Assembly: GCA_001687465.1 (NCBI GenBank)
Contig: LVLI01000810.1
Coordinates: 1 to 44,146, forward strand
DNA length: 44,146 nucleotides
Direction: 5' to 3'
DNA from: Halocafeteria seosinensis
Taxonomy: Eukaryota > Sar > Bigyra > Bicosoecida
Below are positions 22,401 through 33,983 of the stretch, piece after piece. Position 1 is the first letter of the stretch; each line of letters opens with the position of its first letter. Below the pieces are notes generated by a model. The model was not told where the DNA came from, ran no database searches, and saw only the letters and a list, made by a program, of their open reading frames with translations. The position numbers were made by a program, and so were the translations under genes.

Positions 22401-25400
22401 GATAGACTAGTGGCTGCCTGCTGCAATTTCTGTTGTTGACGGAAAATGGTCTTTGCGTCATAATCTGGAGACCACGGTATTTTCGATGAAAGGGAAACCG
22501 AAGCCGTTCCTAGGGTTGGACGCCATAGACCACCAAATCTGGAGTCTTGCACTGAAACACCCATTGAGGGAGCAAAGAGAGGATTTATAGGGATATCCAC
22601 AGGCACCAAAAGCCGCTGAAAGTAGTTCGGATTACTACCACTGGGTTTCTTCGAATGCTGAGTATACTTTGTGTCCCCTTTTCTCTCGCGTTTCCCGACG
22701 TCAAATCCGACCTGAGGGTTGTTTGATGGCAAAAACTTATAAGGTCTCATATCGCGAAGGCCAAGCACTACGATCTCTACCAACCACTCCTCGCATACTG
22801 GAGTAATAGTCCTTGGTATGTTCGGTACAATCTCATTTTGAGAGGATTTTCGGACAACTTGAAACCCAAGCAACAACTCTCCTTGAGTCTTTCCTCCGAA
22901 GACACCATGTCGAGCTAGCCCGTACCACTGAGGATCTAGCAATCGTGGACGCATTGAAGAAACATCTGATAAATCTAATGGAGGCGTATACTGGAACGGA
23001 TCTTTCTCAGAGGCGTTAGAGGCGTCTTCTCCATCATCAGTTGCCTCCTCAAACAACTCGGACATGCCACCAAAACTTCCCCACGGACCACTAATCTTGC
23101 TGTTAACGTTCGGAGAACCGGTGCCCAGTTTCCCGCTCAAAGAAAAGCGAGCTTCGCTGACGTATTCTTGTCCCACGTATTCCTTATCATACAATTGTAC
23201 TTTTATTTGGGGGGCGAAACGGAAATTGGGCAAAGAAACGTCGAAGACCAAGGTTTGATACCATTGAGGGTTACTGCACTGGGATATATCCTTAGTCTCC
23301 TGCGTGATACCGCATATGGAAGCCCTAACAAATGGATCAATTGAGCCATTGCTATCGACTGCGGGTAAATCTCTTCCTTGGTAGCAATGGAGTCGGATTT
23401 GGTATTCAAACGTATCTTTCGCCTCTTCCAATTCAAGGTCCCAGTCGCCGGTGGATTCATCAACCACGGAGGTCTCCCCAATAGCAACTCGCATTAGCAC
23501 CGTTCCCGGATCAGTCTCCCCTCGTACTTGATCAATGACTGGGTCAGCTGTAAGGGGTACCCATTGTGTTCTTGCATGTTCAAAACCCAATTCCAACAGC
23601 TGCAGTGTGGAGAATCTCGCATAACAAATGCGGTTCTTGTCAACGTGCGGATCGCCACGACACAAGTAAACAAACGTATCCGGCAGCACTCTTCGTTCCC
23701 ATTTCTTATCCGGAGCAGTCGGTACCTCAAGCCCCATCTGGAGGGACTGATACCAGTGAGCTTGCAAGTCTCTACCGAGCGCAACTGGATGGGTTGAACA
23801 CATTTGTCCACCGCATTCGATGACGATACGGTATTCCTTACTCTTAAATTGCAGCGCACCGCTCTTCGGTATTGAGTCTCCAGATATGACTAATGCCTTC
23901 ATCGTCAGCTGAGGCTTTCGCATGGGCGGACTGAGCTGCCACGGTAGTCTTTGTTTCATCTTACTCACTGTTGCCTTCTCAGGTAACTCTTGGTTCTCGT
24001 CCGGATCGTGCTTAAAAGAAACTAGAAGCCTTCCTCTGTAGTTAGAGGCAAGGTGGGGGCTACGATTCATCATCTTTGCATCTGCACCACGAGACACTCC
24101 ATCTGGGGCGCCATAAATGGGCAACCATACGGGCCCGACTTCTTGATATTCCTTTATTTGTCGTAAATCAAGAATGATACTACCGACCCGTTGGTTCGGA
24201 TTCACACGGTTGTGGTCCCATACGCTAAGTTCAATCGTATTGCTCATGGAAGGCTCAATATACTGCGCTTTTTACCATCAGGGTGCCAACATTTTTTGAC
24301 TGAGTAGCTTGCAGAACACAACATCATACTTACGGGAAGCACCATCTCTTCATGCCATTCAACCCTTAAGTCCCCAGCAGTGCGGTCGATTTTGCCTTTG
24401 GGCTTAACTGTGTGCCATTTTGTCCTTAAAGGTTTATTTCCCCCAAAATTCACTTGACAGTAAGCGTCAATGCCCCCTTTTGATACTACCGAAGGCTGAT
24501 CCATAGCCGGTAAGCCCCATGCTCTGCGACAGTTGTGAAACAATGCCTAACGATACACATCAGCACGGAATAAATCTCTGCCGGTACACTTACCGATAAA
24601 TTTTCATGATGAGGAAGTGTGTTGATACCTCAACACTAGGGGGGAGCATGACCATTGATGCTAGCCCATCAGCATTTTGTTCATCTGGGTCTTCCTCCGG
24701 TTCAGCTTCCCAGTTGTGCCTCTTTTCGCCTTCCCCAAGAACAATCACAGATAGCTTCATAAAGCCTTGAATACCTCTTGCATTTTCTGACGTAGGATCA
24801 GTCAGCCCAACCCATCTCTCATGAAATTCGTGATGTTCCATGTAGTAAATCGAACTGCGGAGAACAAAGAAACTAACCAACTTTGGCTGATACTCGACTT
24901 CTACGAAAGAAAACAACGAAACCGTACCTCGCGTCAAACTGGTACATCCCGATTAGACCGTTTCGCAAGCGAAATCCTCCATCATAAGCCGATATGTTAA
25001 TAGTTGTGCTTTCGATTTCATCGCGAGTCATTTTCGGTAATGAGAAATACATCGTGTGATCAAACACGGCGTTGTTTCTCCTTGTCTGAGTTTTTGTATG
25101 TTCTTCTTGATTATTGACCTGGTCAGACAGTGAACTTCGATATTCAGAACAAGCTTGTCATCTACCACACATTGCAAATATTTTTACCTTTACATGCACA
25201 ACTGGATCATTACAACCTTTGCTTGCCGCCGATTTGAGCTCCCTTGCCTCGATTATGTGAACGATAACACTATAATCACCTTCCTTCATATTGATGCTCT
25301 CCGCCTCTTCGATACGCTTCTGCTCTTCTGCGTGCTGCTTTTTGCTCTTACGGTGAGACTCTTCAAAACGGGACTCTCCAGGATCCGACACCTCCACGTC

Positions 25401-26955
25401 ACCTTCGTCCTCTTGGGGACTGACGGATATTGCGTTTGACTCTGGTTGATGGGGCGGGTTGGGGTCGTAGAAGTGGCTTGCGATTAGGTCTATTGATCCA
25501 AGCTGTTCCGAGAAAGATTGGGCTTCTTCATCTACGCCGGTAGCTTCCGCAAATTCTTCGTCGTCTGTTGCGGTGTTGCGTCGGTGGGCGCTCTTTAATG
25601 CAAGGTTGCTAATTTCGCCCATCTTTAGGCGCGAGAGCTGCACCTCAGCTTCCCCAACAGCCTTTGCAGCCCGCCTGAGCTCTGCCTCAGATGGTCCACC
25701 CTTGCCCTGTTCCTGAGGCTCCTCCACGTCCGCTGACGGTGCCCACGAAGCAGGAACGACGTAGAGCGTCATCCGGAGGTTTTTGTTGGTTTTCTTGCAT
25801 GGGAAACGAATGTCTTCCGTCCATTGCCAATTAACTTCCGTCAATTCTTCCTCAGGAGCGACGACACTTCCACTCTCACTGACATCGTCGTCCTCTTTGC
25901 CTCTCTTGTCTTTGGAGGATGCCAACCACTCTGACTGAGTCAGTTGGGACCGCTCCATACGTTTTTGCACCGAAGTTGGCATTTCTTTATCCCCAAGTTG
26001 TACCAATACATACGCTTTCAGCTTCTCCGGATCCTCAGCAGCATCTGCGGTATTCAGCTGAGCAGCAACAGCATTGAGTGAGGAACGAACAACCGTTGTC
26101 GTCAGGACGTTCGGAATCTCCCTATCATCAATTTCATCCATTTGATCCTCCTCTTCTTCCGAGAGTATAGACATTGCAAATGTGACTTGCCCCACCTCTT
26201 TATTCAAAGAATCGACAAGTCGCACGCGTAAGGCCTTTGTACCCACATGTTTATTAGCATACTGAGATTTCCGCACAAATTCTGCACACCACCAACTAAC
26301 ATCAGTGTTAGCTGTCCAACAATTTCACACATTAAGATGGGGTGTTACTCACCTCCAATGCCTACACGTGCTGAACCAACTTTAATGGAGGATCGAAAGG
26401 TGTGTTTTTCATGGATTTCGAGGAGAAAATAGTCCTGATCATCCGGATTCACGTCCCGCAGCACACAGTCAAAGTTCTCATATACGGGATTAGGTTTCTG
26501 TCGTTCCGAAGCGTCGGAAACATGCAATTGATCCTTGTAAGCTACACGAGCCACCGTCCGCGCATGAACGTCCCTCGAACCCCCCTCGGGGCCATCCTTG
26601 CGCTGGAGGTTATGGCCTTCAATTGCGAATACACGGATGTTTCTGTACAACCTCCCTCGATTCTCATCTTTGTCAGCCTCCGAAGGAGCCTCCTGGGTCT
26701 TGGACGCCCGATGACTCCTCCCAGAAAACATGTTTTGGCCTTATATCTGTCCGGATGTGCCTTCTTGAAGGGCGGCGTCTTTTCGCTCTTATGCTGCTTG
26801 CTCCTACCAGAGCACACAGACACAGATTGCCGCTGCCTAGTGTTAATAAAGACAGCACATGCAAGACAGACGAATGTGCCAACAACCGAAATCCTGACAA
26901 ACCAACCAGGTTTAGCAAGATATCCAACTACAACACCACCATCCTGGGAACTCAT
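19453..26955 (-). CDS. Ferlin-like multi-C2 membrane protein
   Basis: Sixteen exons: 26955-26808, 26739-26353, 26281-25188, 25118-24928, 24854-24594, 24523-24334, 24262-22064, 21997-21924, 21852-21595, 21530-21415, 21347-21121, 21054-20971, 20896-20189, 20118-19990, 19918-19782 and 19714-19453, giving about 2154 residues. Introns are 64-74 bases and all junctions keep frame. About seven C2-like domains are visible, beginning near residues 72, 515, 685, 1045, 1257, 1550 and 1725. Ferlin landmarks include EPSMSNTIELSVWDHN, LTLGFYDYDLL, IGETNIDLEDRWF and SEPNVHPYLPPP before the membrane anchor. Known ferlins sense calcium and drive membrane fusion or repair. Oddities: a hydrophobic N-terminal segment (about 18-37), and two C-terminal segments (about 2042-2066 and 2075-2096) instead of one, followed by a basic stretch and acidic tail. 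The exon 1/2 acceptor (ATAAG) is non-canonical in feel; translation could instead begin at ATG 26731, removing the N-terminal segment. Confidence 0.9.
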
Positions 26956-26998
26956 GCCTCACACTCTTGCAATTTAAAGTAATTGGGACAGGAGGGAT

Positions 26999-27016
26999 AA
27001 TTCATTCATTCATTCA
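26999..27016. repeat. (ATTC)n microsatellite
   Basis: ATTCATTCATTCATTCAT lies just upstream of the ferlin start codon, in its presumed leader or promoter and in the 3' flank of the NTF2-like gene. Confidence 0.8.
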
Positions 27017-27168
27017 TAAGTACGATTGCAATAGAAAAAAGTAGCATCACTTCTTGCGCATGCTCTTGTCGAATGCAACCCGCAATGTAATGTACATTCG
27101 TTTCAATTGATGTAACAACGGATTTGCTTGTACACAGCATACCATACATTCAAATTGGAAGCATGGTT

Positions 27169-28273
27169 TTACCCATAGTTAAGTCGAAATACATCATTTG
27201 CAATATAAAGGCTGGATCCATCGTGTTGTAGGATGAAGGCTCGGGTGAAATATAAGGGGTTTTCTTGACCTGGTAACAGGAGAGCACCGGTAACCAGAGC
27301 AACCGACACGTTATCTCGTAGCGGGTGAATATCCAGACTTTTTAGTTGGAATTGACTGCCAGTGAACTTCTCCTGCAATGAGGCAGCAATGTCTTGTCCT
27401 TTGGCTTGGCTTCCCTCAAGGTGCATCTGCGAGTGCTCCCGGTATGCTGCGGCCACTTGCTGAGGGTTGGACCCCAAGGCATTGAAATATTGTTGAATAA
27501 AATCTTGAACTGCATTGTGGCCCATTGGGTTGTTGATAGCATTTGACTCTCCAATGCGAGTAATATCATTGACAATATTGACACTGGAGCCGCTGGGTGC
27601 CAAGGTTACCAACTGCTGGAATCGAGAAGTCTGCAGAGGAATCACACTCTTCGAAGATACCGACAGGAAGAAAGAAATGGAGGGGATCGAATGCATCTGT
27701 CTTACGTTGCTACCCTGAGTTTGTTCACCAGTAAATACTGCGAGCAGCACACCGAGCTCATTGTTGTAGGACACGTCAATTGAGGTAGCTCGTAGATTAA
27801 TGGCCCCTCCTCCTAACTGCGATTCCAGACGGGGAAACAAACATGCATCATTAAAAACTAGGGCACAGTGAAAAAACATGCTTGATTGACCCGATCTTAC
27901 TCTTTTTTGGAACTGTCCTGTGATTTGCTGGGGTCCTTGGCCGTTCTCCCCGTCGACGCTGTGTAGGCTTTGATCCGTCTGTGGGAGCAAACGAGAAAGT
28001 AAGAGCGTATGAGCGCAAAGTGCAAAAGACCACGTGTCGAAGATATCCAGATAGCAAGGCACGCAAACCAAAATAACCCCGCTGTTGAGGGACGAGCGTT
28101 AAGGATAGACTCCCCTAGCCATCCCCTGGCCGAAAACGACAAAAACTATGCGTGCTTGAAAGGCATTCTGCCATACTTACGTAAAGATTCAAGATGTCAC
28201 TGGTTCCAGAACTCAGAGAGTTCTTGAGTGTCTCAAAGACAGTATTGGCGATTGTATGTGGATCCTGAGACAT
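27169..28273 (-). CDS. Tandem NTF2-like domain protein
   Basis: Four exons: 28273-28181, 27978-27901, 27816-27706 and 27630-27169, giving 247 residues. Residues about 130-247 form a clear NTF2 fold: AVQDFIQQYFNALGSN start, a central SLDIHPLRDNVSVALVTG strand pair, FTRAFILQ and the terminal YIANDVFRLNYG, which matches the classical NTF2 ending NDMFRL. The first half (MSQDPHTIANTVFETLKNSL to SVNIVNDI) shows the same order of elements in diverged form (FETLKN helix, I-T-G-Q-F, VLLAVFTGEQTQ, FQQLVTL, VNIVNDI), suggesting an internal duplication. Canonical NTF2 imports Ran-GDP; whether this protein does is unknown. Introns 2 and 3 (84 and 75 bases) are stop-free multiples of three and read as coding; intron 1 is 202 bases. 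The ATG is 5' of the first helix. Confidence 0.82.
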
Positions 28274-29181
28274 TGTTTTGGCGCTTCAGTAATCAGGGTA
28301 TAGGCACCAAGATTGCTCCTTTGCTAGCGGTATATTACTGCTATCACAGCAAGGAATGACGCGTCAATCGGCTTCTACACTTCCCTCGTTAATATTTACG
28401 ATGGCGTGGTTCTACTATCCGTACAACTGTTGGTAAAATCGCGACTGGGCTCTCTTCGTAAGTTCTAGAAGGATGAACTTCACAAGATCTGGCCACTCGC
28501 AGCCACTACTACAAATAGTGGAAACTTCCTCGGCAAAGATTTAGAGCAAGACATTGAGTCTAGGAATCTGTTTGAAAGAGTAATTGTAAGTTAAAGAATG
28601 ATATTGGGTTACAGTATTCAACTAGGACGCCAACGACGCAGACGAACCGCCGTCCAGAGAGTGCGTACGGCGACACAATGTGAAATACGTGGATGTTTAT
28701 CGACGACACTTCTACCACTGCTGGGGAACCAAGGGGACCCACGTTGGTAGAGGTACCAGGTGGATGCCTTAAATGTGTTCCAGGAAAAGCCCCGTCCCCA
28801 TGAATACAGTAAACGCGAATACATGGTATGCAAGAGCAATATCTCTTTTAGAAAAGTGTCACTAAAGGACAAATCAACATCTTGAACATTGCTTGTTTTG
28901 GAGAAGTTTGTAATGATGTTCCTTTCTCAGTTGTTGAAGTACAGTGCTATCACCATGTTCGAAAAAAACCTGATAGGTTTGCAAATGAGCAAGTCGCAGC
29001 AAACGTGCAATTATGCTTTGTAGCACAAGATCCCAGGCCATCTTTCGTTAGGTTCTGCTATCGGCAATAATGGCCCCAATTAAGAACGTTTTCAACCGCA
29101 TTTGCCGTTATGGAAAATGGCGTAGCGACTACGACGGACATCTCCCATAAACACGCCGGCATTGCTTAAGTTCGCCCAGTC
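28274..29181. other. Intergenic region between NTF2-like and GT7-like genes
   Basis: No gene is supported. Minus-strand frames at 28618-28872 encode an aromatic-rich stretch (LLYSWGRGFSWNTF) without an ATG or recognised family; it may be decayed coding sequence. The promoter of the NTF2-like gene should lie at the low end. Confidence 0.3.
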
Positions 29182-30727
29182 TCATACAGGCTTTCTTCCA
29201 TCACTGCTTCGGGCCCACTCTACCTTTGGGTGGTATATGTGCCATAAATTTGGCTCCTCCTCTCTCACTATTTGTATTTCCCCTTTGCCTGCCAACTCTT
29301 TGAACTGCAGATGCATCATCGTATCCTCTTTACCGTAAACTGTTCGGTTGGCGTACGAGCCGCTGCAAGGGAAGCAATAGTTCACCACTGGGGATACTAC
29401 TCATCAGAGTTAGCGATGTTTGAGTACAATACATACCAATATCCGATTGGGTTATCATAGAGATAAAATGAATGCATACCATATCCGTATACACGGCTCC
29501 ATGAAAAAGTGCTCCAATCACTCCCGTTCAGTAGATGCCCATATAAACCTTTTAGGTCTTGGACTCTTTCTGTGGTGCTCATCACAATTGGAAACATAAC
29601 CGACCTGCCTAATCTGACATTTCCCAAAGCTTTTGAAATAACAGAGATATCTGTTACTGCGAGGTCTGTGTCCATCATATAAATGAGACTACGCTTTGCC
29701 GGCGTCGGAATATACCTTAAGGCAGAGTTGTATGTCTGCAGGATAAGACATTGTAACGTGTGTGTACGACGTATAGCAACTTTACAGGTCAAGAGAAATA
29801 CTGCAATACTTACTCCGCCCTTAGTGAAGGGTGCTGTTACGTCTCTCCGTGACAGTAGTCGTATGTGTCCTCTCCATAGTTTGCTGAGCTTTTCCTCAAG
29901 AACATTCGTTTGAGGAGCGTAGTCACTAACATATATGCAGAGACAGCTCAACCACCCGGGAACGGGGTCACATTGCAAAACTGCGTTACGCACTGTCTCC
30001 AACAGCCGCAGGACGTTATCTGCACGATTCCGATTACCGACCACGATGTATATAAAAGGGTACTTGCTCTGATCGCATTCCCTGATATCACAGAACGGAT
30101 GCTCTAAGATTTCCCCCTTTCCAGGAAAGATTGGGGATTCCACGTCCGTAGTAAAGCTAACATTATACATTTTGAAGGATCGTTGCACCATCAGGTATGG
30201 ATCCTTCACCACGGGAACTTCTGCCATTTCATCTACAGTCGATTGGTGTAGCCTATGATCCCTCCACGAATAACACACTATTTTGCGCCATTTTCTTAAT
30301 TGATGACGCAATTGAGAATCTCCATGTAGACTGGAAATATTTTCGGCGAAAGGGGCTGGCAAGCCAAAACTACGTCCTTTTAAATTTCCCGGTAACAACG
30401 GCCTCGCATGATCGGAATATAGTGCCAGTTGGTGGCGGAACGAGATACTGTGATCCGGCGATTTGCTTTCCTCCAATATGCGCCTTATTGGCGTTACTAT
30501 GTCACTAAAAGAAGGCTCAACAACTGCACCGCATGAGACAACACAGGTAAGACAAGGCCCTACCATTGTGGGACTAGCAACCTACCAAAGCCATCTATCC
30601 GCACACGACCTTTATAAAGAGGATCTACATGGTGTCGGAGAACTATGGTTTGGATAATTCGGCCTAGCAAGATGAACACGAACAAGCAGCTCAATAGTAC
30701 AAACACTTTCATGTGCAACAGGTTCAT
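29182..30727 (-). CDS. GT7/chondroitin-GalNAc-transferase-like glycosyltransferase
   Basis: Four exons: 30727-30586, 30523-29814, 29735-29437 and 29362-29182, giving 443 residues. It is a type II membrane protein: a short tail, then a hydrophobic signal anchor (KVFVLLSCLFVFILLGRII). The catalytic half carries FIYIVVGNRNRADNVLRLLE, FTKGG joined by intron 2 to TYNSALRYI, a metal-binding MMDTDLAV (DxD), VMFPIV, a YGYGMHSFYLYDNPIGY segment, a YGKED motif and the closing VREEEPNLWHIYHPK. This order matches the CHGN/GT7 family (chondroitin N-acetylgalactosaminyltransferases and relatives), which transfers GalNAc or Gal from UDP-sugars in the Golgi. The acceptor is unknown. Introns are 62, 78 and 74 bases. 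Other glycosyltransferases and their remains lie downstream in the window, but on the opposite strand or broken. Confidence 0.85.
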
Positions 30728-31247
30728 CTTGCTGCACTCCGTGTTGCTAAAGAGAGCGCAAATCCTACAATGAGCCACGTTGCTCTTGCATAAAGGAACC
30801 AGATAGCTGCTACATACTGCATGCCAACGAACCATGGAAATGTGGGACACTGCATGTCGGCTTGAGGCCCAAGTTGAGGCCAGTTTGCAATTCCGGGCCC
30901 GGTTGAAACGAAGGAGTTGTATTGTGAGAATACTACTAAGGTTAAGTGTACTGAGCATTCTGTGCAAAGTTGGGACTTGTTCCTAGTGAAAGCAGTAAGG
31001 CCCATGTGATACGGTTGTACGGTTGTATATTGTAGAAGTAAATGATGGATCGCCGAGGAAGCAGCTGGGACTACAATGTACTGCATGAACAACAAGCGCC
31101 AATGGCTAGACAGGGAACAGTGCATTAACCTCCAGCCCTCAAAGAACTTCAAAGTTCCTTCTTGTTGCAAATTGTGTGGGATGCCTCTTGGTAACTATGT
31201 CGTTTGTTTTGGGTTCTCGCCTGGGTGCGTAGGTGTCATTCAGAGCG

Positions 31248-31514
31248 TCAATAACAGCGGGATATTATCATACAGAACGTGGAACAAGCCCCAGTGCCTT
31301 TGCCAGAAGGGTCTTCTGGAGGGCTTCCCCTATAAACGAGATTAGTTCCTGGAACAACAATAGGAAGTGGGCGCTGCAACAGTGAATGCGAAATGAAACA
31401 CAAATGAACGAGAATAACTAAGAAGAATAGCATCGCAAGGAGGAATAAGAAACTCCTGTAATAGGGGCCGAGGAACTGAAGGAAACTACGATGGATGGGC
31501 AGAAACGTTTCCAT
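31248..31514 (-). CDS. Small putative membrane protein or decayed gene start
   Basis: An 88-codon ATG ORF with one strong hydrophobic segment (FLFLLAMLFFLVILVHLCFI) after a short N-terminus, then a proline-rich stretch and an early stop. The layout resembles the N-terminal anchor of a Golgi glycosyltransferase, but no catalytic domain follows: sequence to about 30750 is open only in short frames. It may be the first exon of a dead gene or a chance ORF. No family was recognised. Confidence 0.25.
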   Translation of the reverse strand: METFLPIHRSFLQFLGPYYRSFLFLLAMLFFLVILVHLCFISHSLLQRPLPIVVPGTNLVYRGSPPEDPSGKGTGACSTFCMIISRCY

Positions 31515-32007
31515 GCGGAGCAGCAAAGTGCATTAAGCAATTAGAAGAATTACATGTATGACGTCAGGTGACTACTCGATGTGTTAGCCTCCCAGGTACA
31601 GTCACTTACATTTTAATGCTATGTTTCTACCGGGTAGCATCAACAGAACTCCGAACTGGACGACGCACATTGTAAGTGTAAGTAGTGCTACGAGGCAGTA
31701 CAGTACTGCCTAGTGGTACGACACAGTGCTTGGACCTTTTGAGGAAAGTTCACAGGTGAGAATCTCGAAGCAAACTGGACCATTTGCAACGGTCCTGTTG
31801 ATTTATAAGTGCTCAATACCAATATTACGATCATATAGTCTTTGGCAGTGTTGTATGAAATACCGTAGAAAAGAAAACAGCAGGTTGTCCCGACACCGGT
31901 GTAAACGGCAATTTGCAGTGACACAGTCTACTTTCCACGTCTGGCACCTCTCTACGTGGATGAAGACGAAGACACCATATAATACTAAAGGATTGGTCTA
32001 ATTTGTT
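31515..32007. other. Upstream region of glycosyltransferase copy A
   Basis: No gene is supported. Short frames on both strands lack motifs. The gap from the GT7-like start (30728) to here is otherwise unassigned apart from the small membrane ORF. Confidence 0.3.
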
Positions 32008-32020
32008 ATTTATACGACAT
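32008..32020 (+). promoter_or_regulatory. TTTATACGAC element upstream of glycosyltransferase A
   Basis: TTTATACGACAT precedes copy A and TTTATACGACAG precedes paralogous copy B (41121-41132). The shared ten-base word may be a core promoter element kept after duplication. Function is inferred. Confidence 0.35.
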
Positions 32021-32172
32021 ACCTGATAAGTGAATGCTCATCTCAGCAGTCATTGAATACGGTAGCACACGTCAAAGCAACGAGGCACGCGGAGATTCAC
32101 CTCCACGAGTTGAACCAAAGCCCGTTCGTCGACTATAGACAAATTTTTCTGGTAGTAGAGAGCACGGTAACG

Positions 32173-33342
32173 ATGACATTTCAAGCAAGTTCATTCCGGG
32201 TCTCTGCAGTGGCTCGTAGGCGTGGCAGTTCTTTCGCGGGAACGGGCACAGGCTCAGCAGTGACCTACGTTCGCCGACACCTTGCCATTCTCTTGTTTAT
32301 TGGTTGTTTACTATGCATATGGGGACTTCTGCAGTCAAGTATAAGCCCTTTAAGACACAGGAACGATGATCCCGTGCAGACTAATATCAGAAGTTCTTCA
32401 CCGGAGGACGTTTCGCTCCATGCAAGTAGTTTACGTCCCGATTCAGCTTCAGTGGAACGAAACAGAGGCACTAGTAGCGACAATCAGTACCTGGTTATGT
32501 CTGCTGCGGTAGGCTATGGACATCACAGTTATGAAAAATTTTTGACGTCCCTTCGAAGACACTACAGTGGTGATGTAATCCTATTTCTAGGTCCGAAGGA
32601 TTGGTGGGTGCAGCCTCTCATAACCAATTGCTTTGACTCCCGGATTCGGCTCGTTATGATAAATAGCGTCATTGGATTTGGCACGAAAGGGGACAGGTAC
32701 ATCGCGTACAATGAGTACTGTAAGAACTATACACTTTGTTTCGCAGTTGATTTCCGAGACAGCTTCTTCCAGGATGATCCATTCAAGTTGGTACCACACA
32801 ACTACCATTTAGTGGTTACAGAAGAAGAGAAAACAGGGATGGGGCATACCCTGAGTAATCCGGAGTGGATAAGATCTTGTTGGGGTCAAGAATTTTTGAA
32901 TACCGTTTTCCATATCCCACCCGTCTGTTCTGGAACCATTTATGGAACACCTCATGGTTTCCAAGTATTGAGAGATCTGATGGTGTCTGAAATGGACCGG
33001 TCGGCCAAAAAAAAATGTATTGCTCGTGATCAAGGTCATTTGAATTATTTGCTATTGACTAACTCATTCCCGTTCCCTGTATATCGGGAAATTAGAGGGT
33101 ATGGTTCTGTCAACACGATCGGGAGAATAGCGGAAGAACAAATTACTCTATGGTACCGCGATGGGGTCGTAAAGAATGAAGACGGGAGTGCATCACCAGT
33201 TGTACACCAGTACGATCGCTCTGAGCAACTTAAAAAGTTGGCCACAAGTTTGTCGGTGCTACAGCCAACAGATGAAAGGAATTGTTCGTTGCTTTATAGA
33301 CGCCTGTTCTTTTTGCAATGCTGTGGGGGGTACTGCTGTTAA
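32173..33342 (+). CDS. DxRD-type Golgi glycosyltransferase, copy A
   Basis: Intronless, 389 residues from the first in-frame ATG; the open frame extends upstream but without an ATG. It is a type II membrane protein with an anchor at about residues 37-56 (HLAILLFIGCLLCIWGLL). The lumenal domain has VMSAAVGYGHHSYEKFL, RHYSGDV, AVDFRDSFFQDDPF with the putative metal/nucleotide motif DFRD (Asp193, Asp196), PPVCSGTIYGTPHGF, ARDQGHLNYLL and SPVVHQYDR. These fit a GT-A fold transferase; donor and acceptor are not predictable. It is clearly paralogous to copy B at 41.2 kb (same motifs, same order) and to the wreck at 36.4 kb. The C-terminus is cysteine-rich (QCCGGYCC). The hAT element begins 362 bases downstream. 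Confidence 0.82.
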   Translation: MTFQASSFRVSAVARRRGSSFAGTGTGSAVTYVRRHLAILLFIGCLLCIWGLLQSSISPLRHRNDDPVQTNIRSSSPEDVSLHASSLRPDSASVERNRGTSSDNQYLVMSAAVGYGHHSYEKFLTSLRRHYSGDVILFLGPKDWWVQPLITNCFDSRIRLVMINSVIGFGTKGDRYIAYNEYCKNYTLCFAVDFRDSFFQDDPFKLVPHNYHLVVTEEEKTGMGHTLSNPEWIRSCWGQEFLNTVFHIPPVCSGTIYGTPHGFQVLRDLMVSEMDRSAKKKCIARDQGHLNYLLLTNSFPFPVYREIRGYGSVNTIGRIAEEQITLWYRDGVVKNEDGSASPVVHQYDRSEQLKKLATSLSVLQPTDERNCSLLYRRLFFLQCCGGYCC

Positions 33343-33696
33343 AGTAGAGTATTGGTTGGGAATGTGAATGTTACACGGAGACGCGTCTCGCGGGAATTCG
33401 TCCTGAGTGCCGTGTTCTCACCCACAACTTGGCAACGCAGTTTTATATCGAGCAAGATGATGCTTAAGTCTACGAGAGACTGTAACATTATGACCATGGA
33501 TGTGTTGACTTTGATGCAGCACCTGTAGCAATCGGTCCTCGGGAAAGCACTCCCGAGAGTGTTACGGAAACCATAAGCGTCTGCTAAAAACATTTTTGGT
33601 CCATGGAGAAAACAGCAGCAGAAGATTCCGGAAACGGCATACAGGCAATCTGATCACCACTGAATCGGTGAGGCATCAATGGACCAACATCCTACG
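33343..33696. other. 3' flank of glycosyltransferase A up to the hAT target site
   Basis: No gene. The first 150 bases share words such as GATGCTTAAGTCTAC with the flank of the dead copy at about 37070, so the duplication extends past the coding region. Confidence 0.45.
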
Positions 33697-33704
33697 CCAC
33701 AGAG
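33697..33704 (+). repeat. hAT target-site duplication, left
   Basis: CCACAGAG directly before the left terminal inverted repeat. The identical octamer follows the right end at 36237-36244. Eight bases is the standard hAT duplication length. Confidence 0.92.
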
Positions 33705-33720
33705 CTAGGATATTCTCCCC
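33705..33720 (+). repeat. hAT left terminal inverted repeat
   Basis: CTAGGATATTCTCCCC; pairs with the right end, identical at the first seven bases and mostly thereafter. Confidence 0.88.
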
Positions 33721-33983
33721 TTCGCTCCGCCGCGGATTCTCCTCTGTCGGCGTCCGCGGGCGCGAATCGCGGAGAACGCGGAGAGGGGATAAGGTTGAAG
33801 TTTGGGGTTGGTTCGCCCAGTTGAGCCAGGATAACATGGTGACAGATATCTTCGGTTTGATGATAAGTTCGCCCTATATAAGCCTTCAATGCTTTCCACA
33901 TCTGCGATTCTAAGAACAGTGGGATACGTTAGCTTTCTGGTAAGGCAACAGCACCATTTGAACACTTTGGCGTCTGTTTGGAA

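Noticed and set aside
32053-32172. Longer N-terminus for glycosyltransferase A
   Set aside because: The extended frame begins at TTG; the first ATG is 32173 and places the signal anchor normally.
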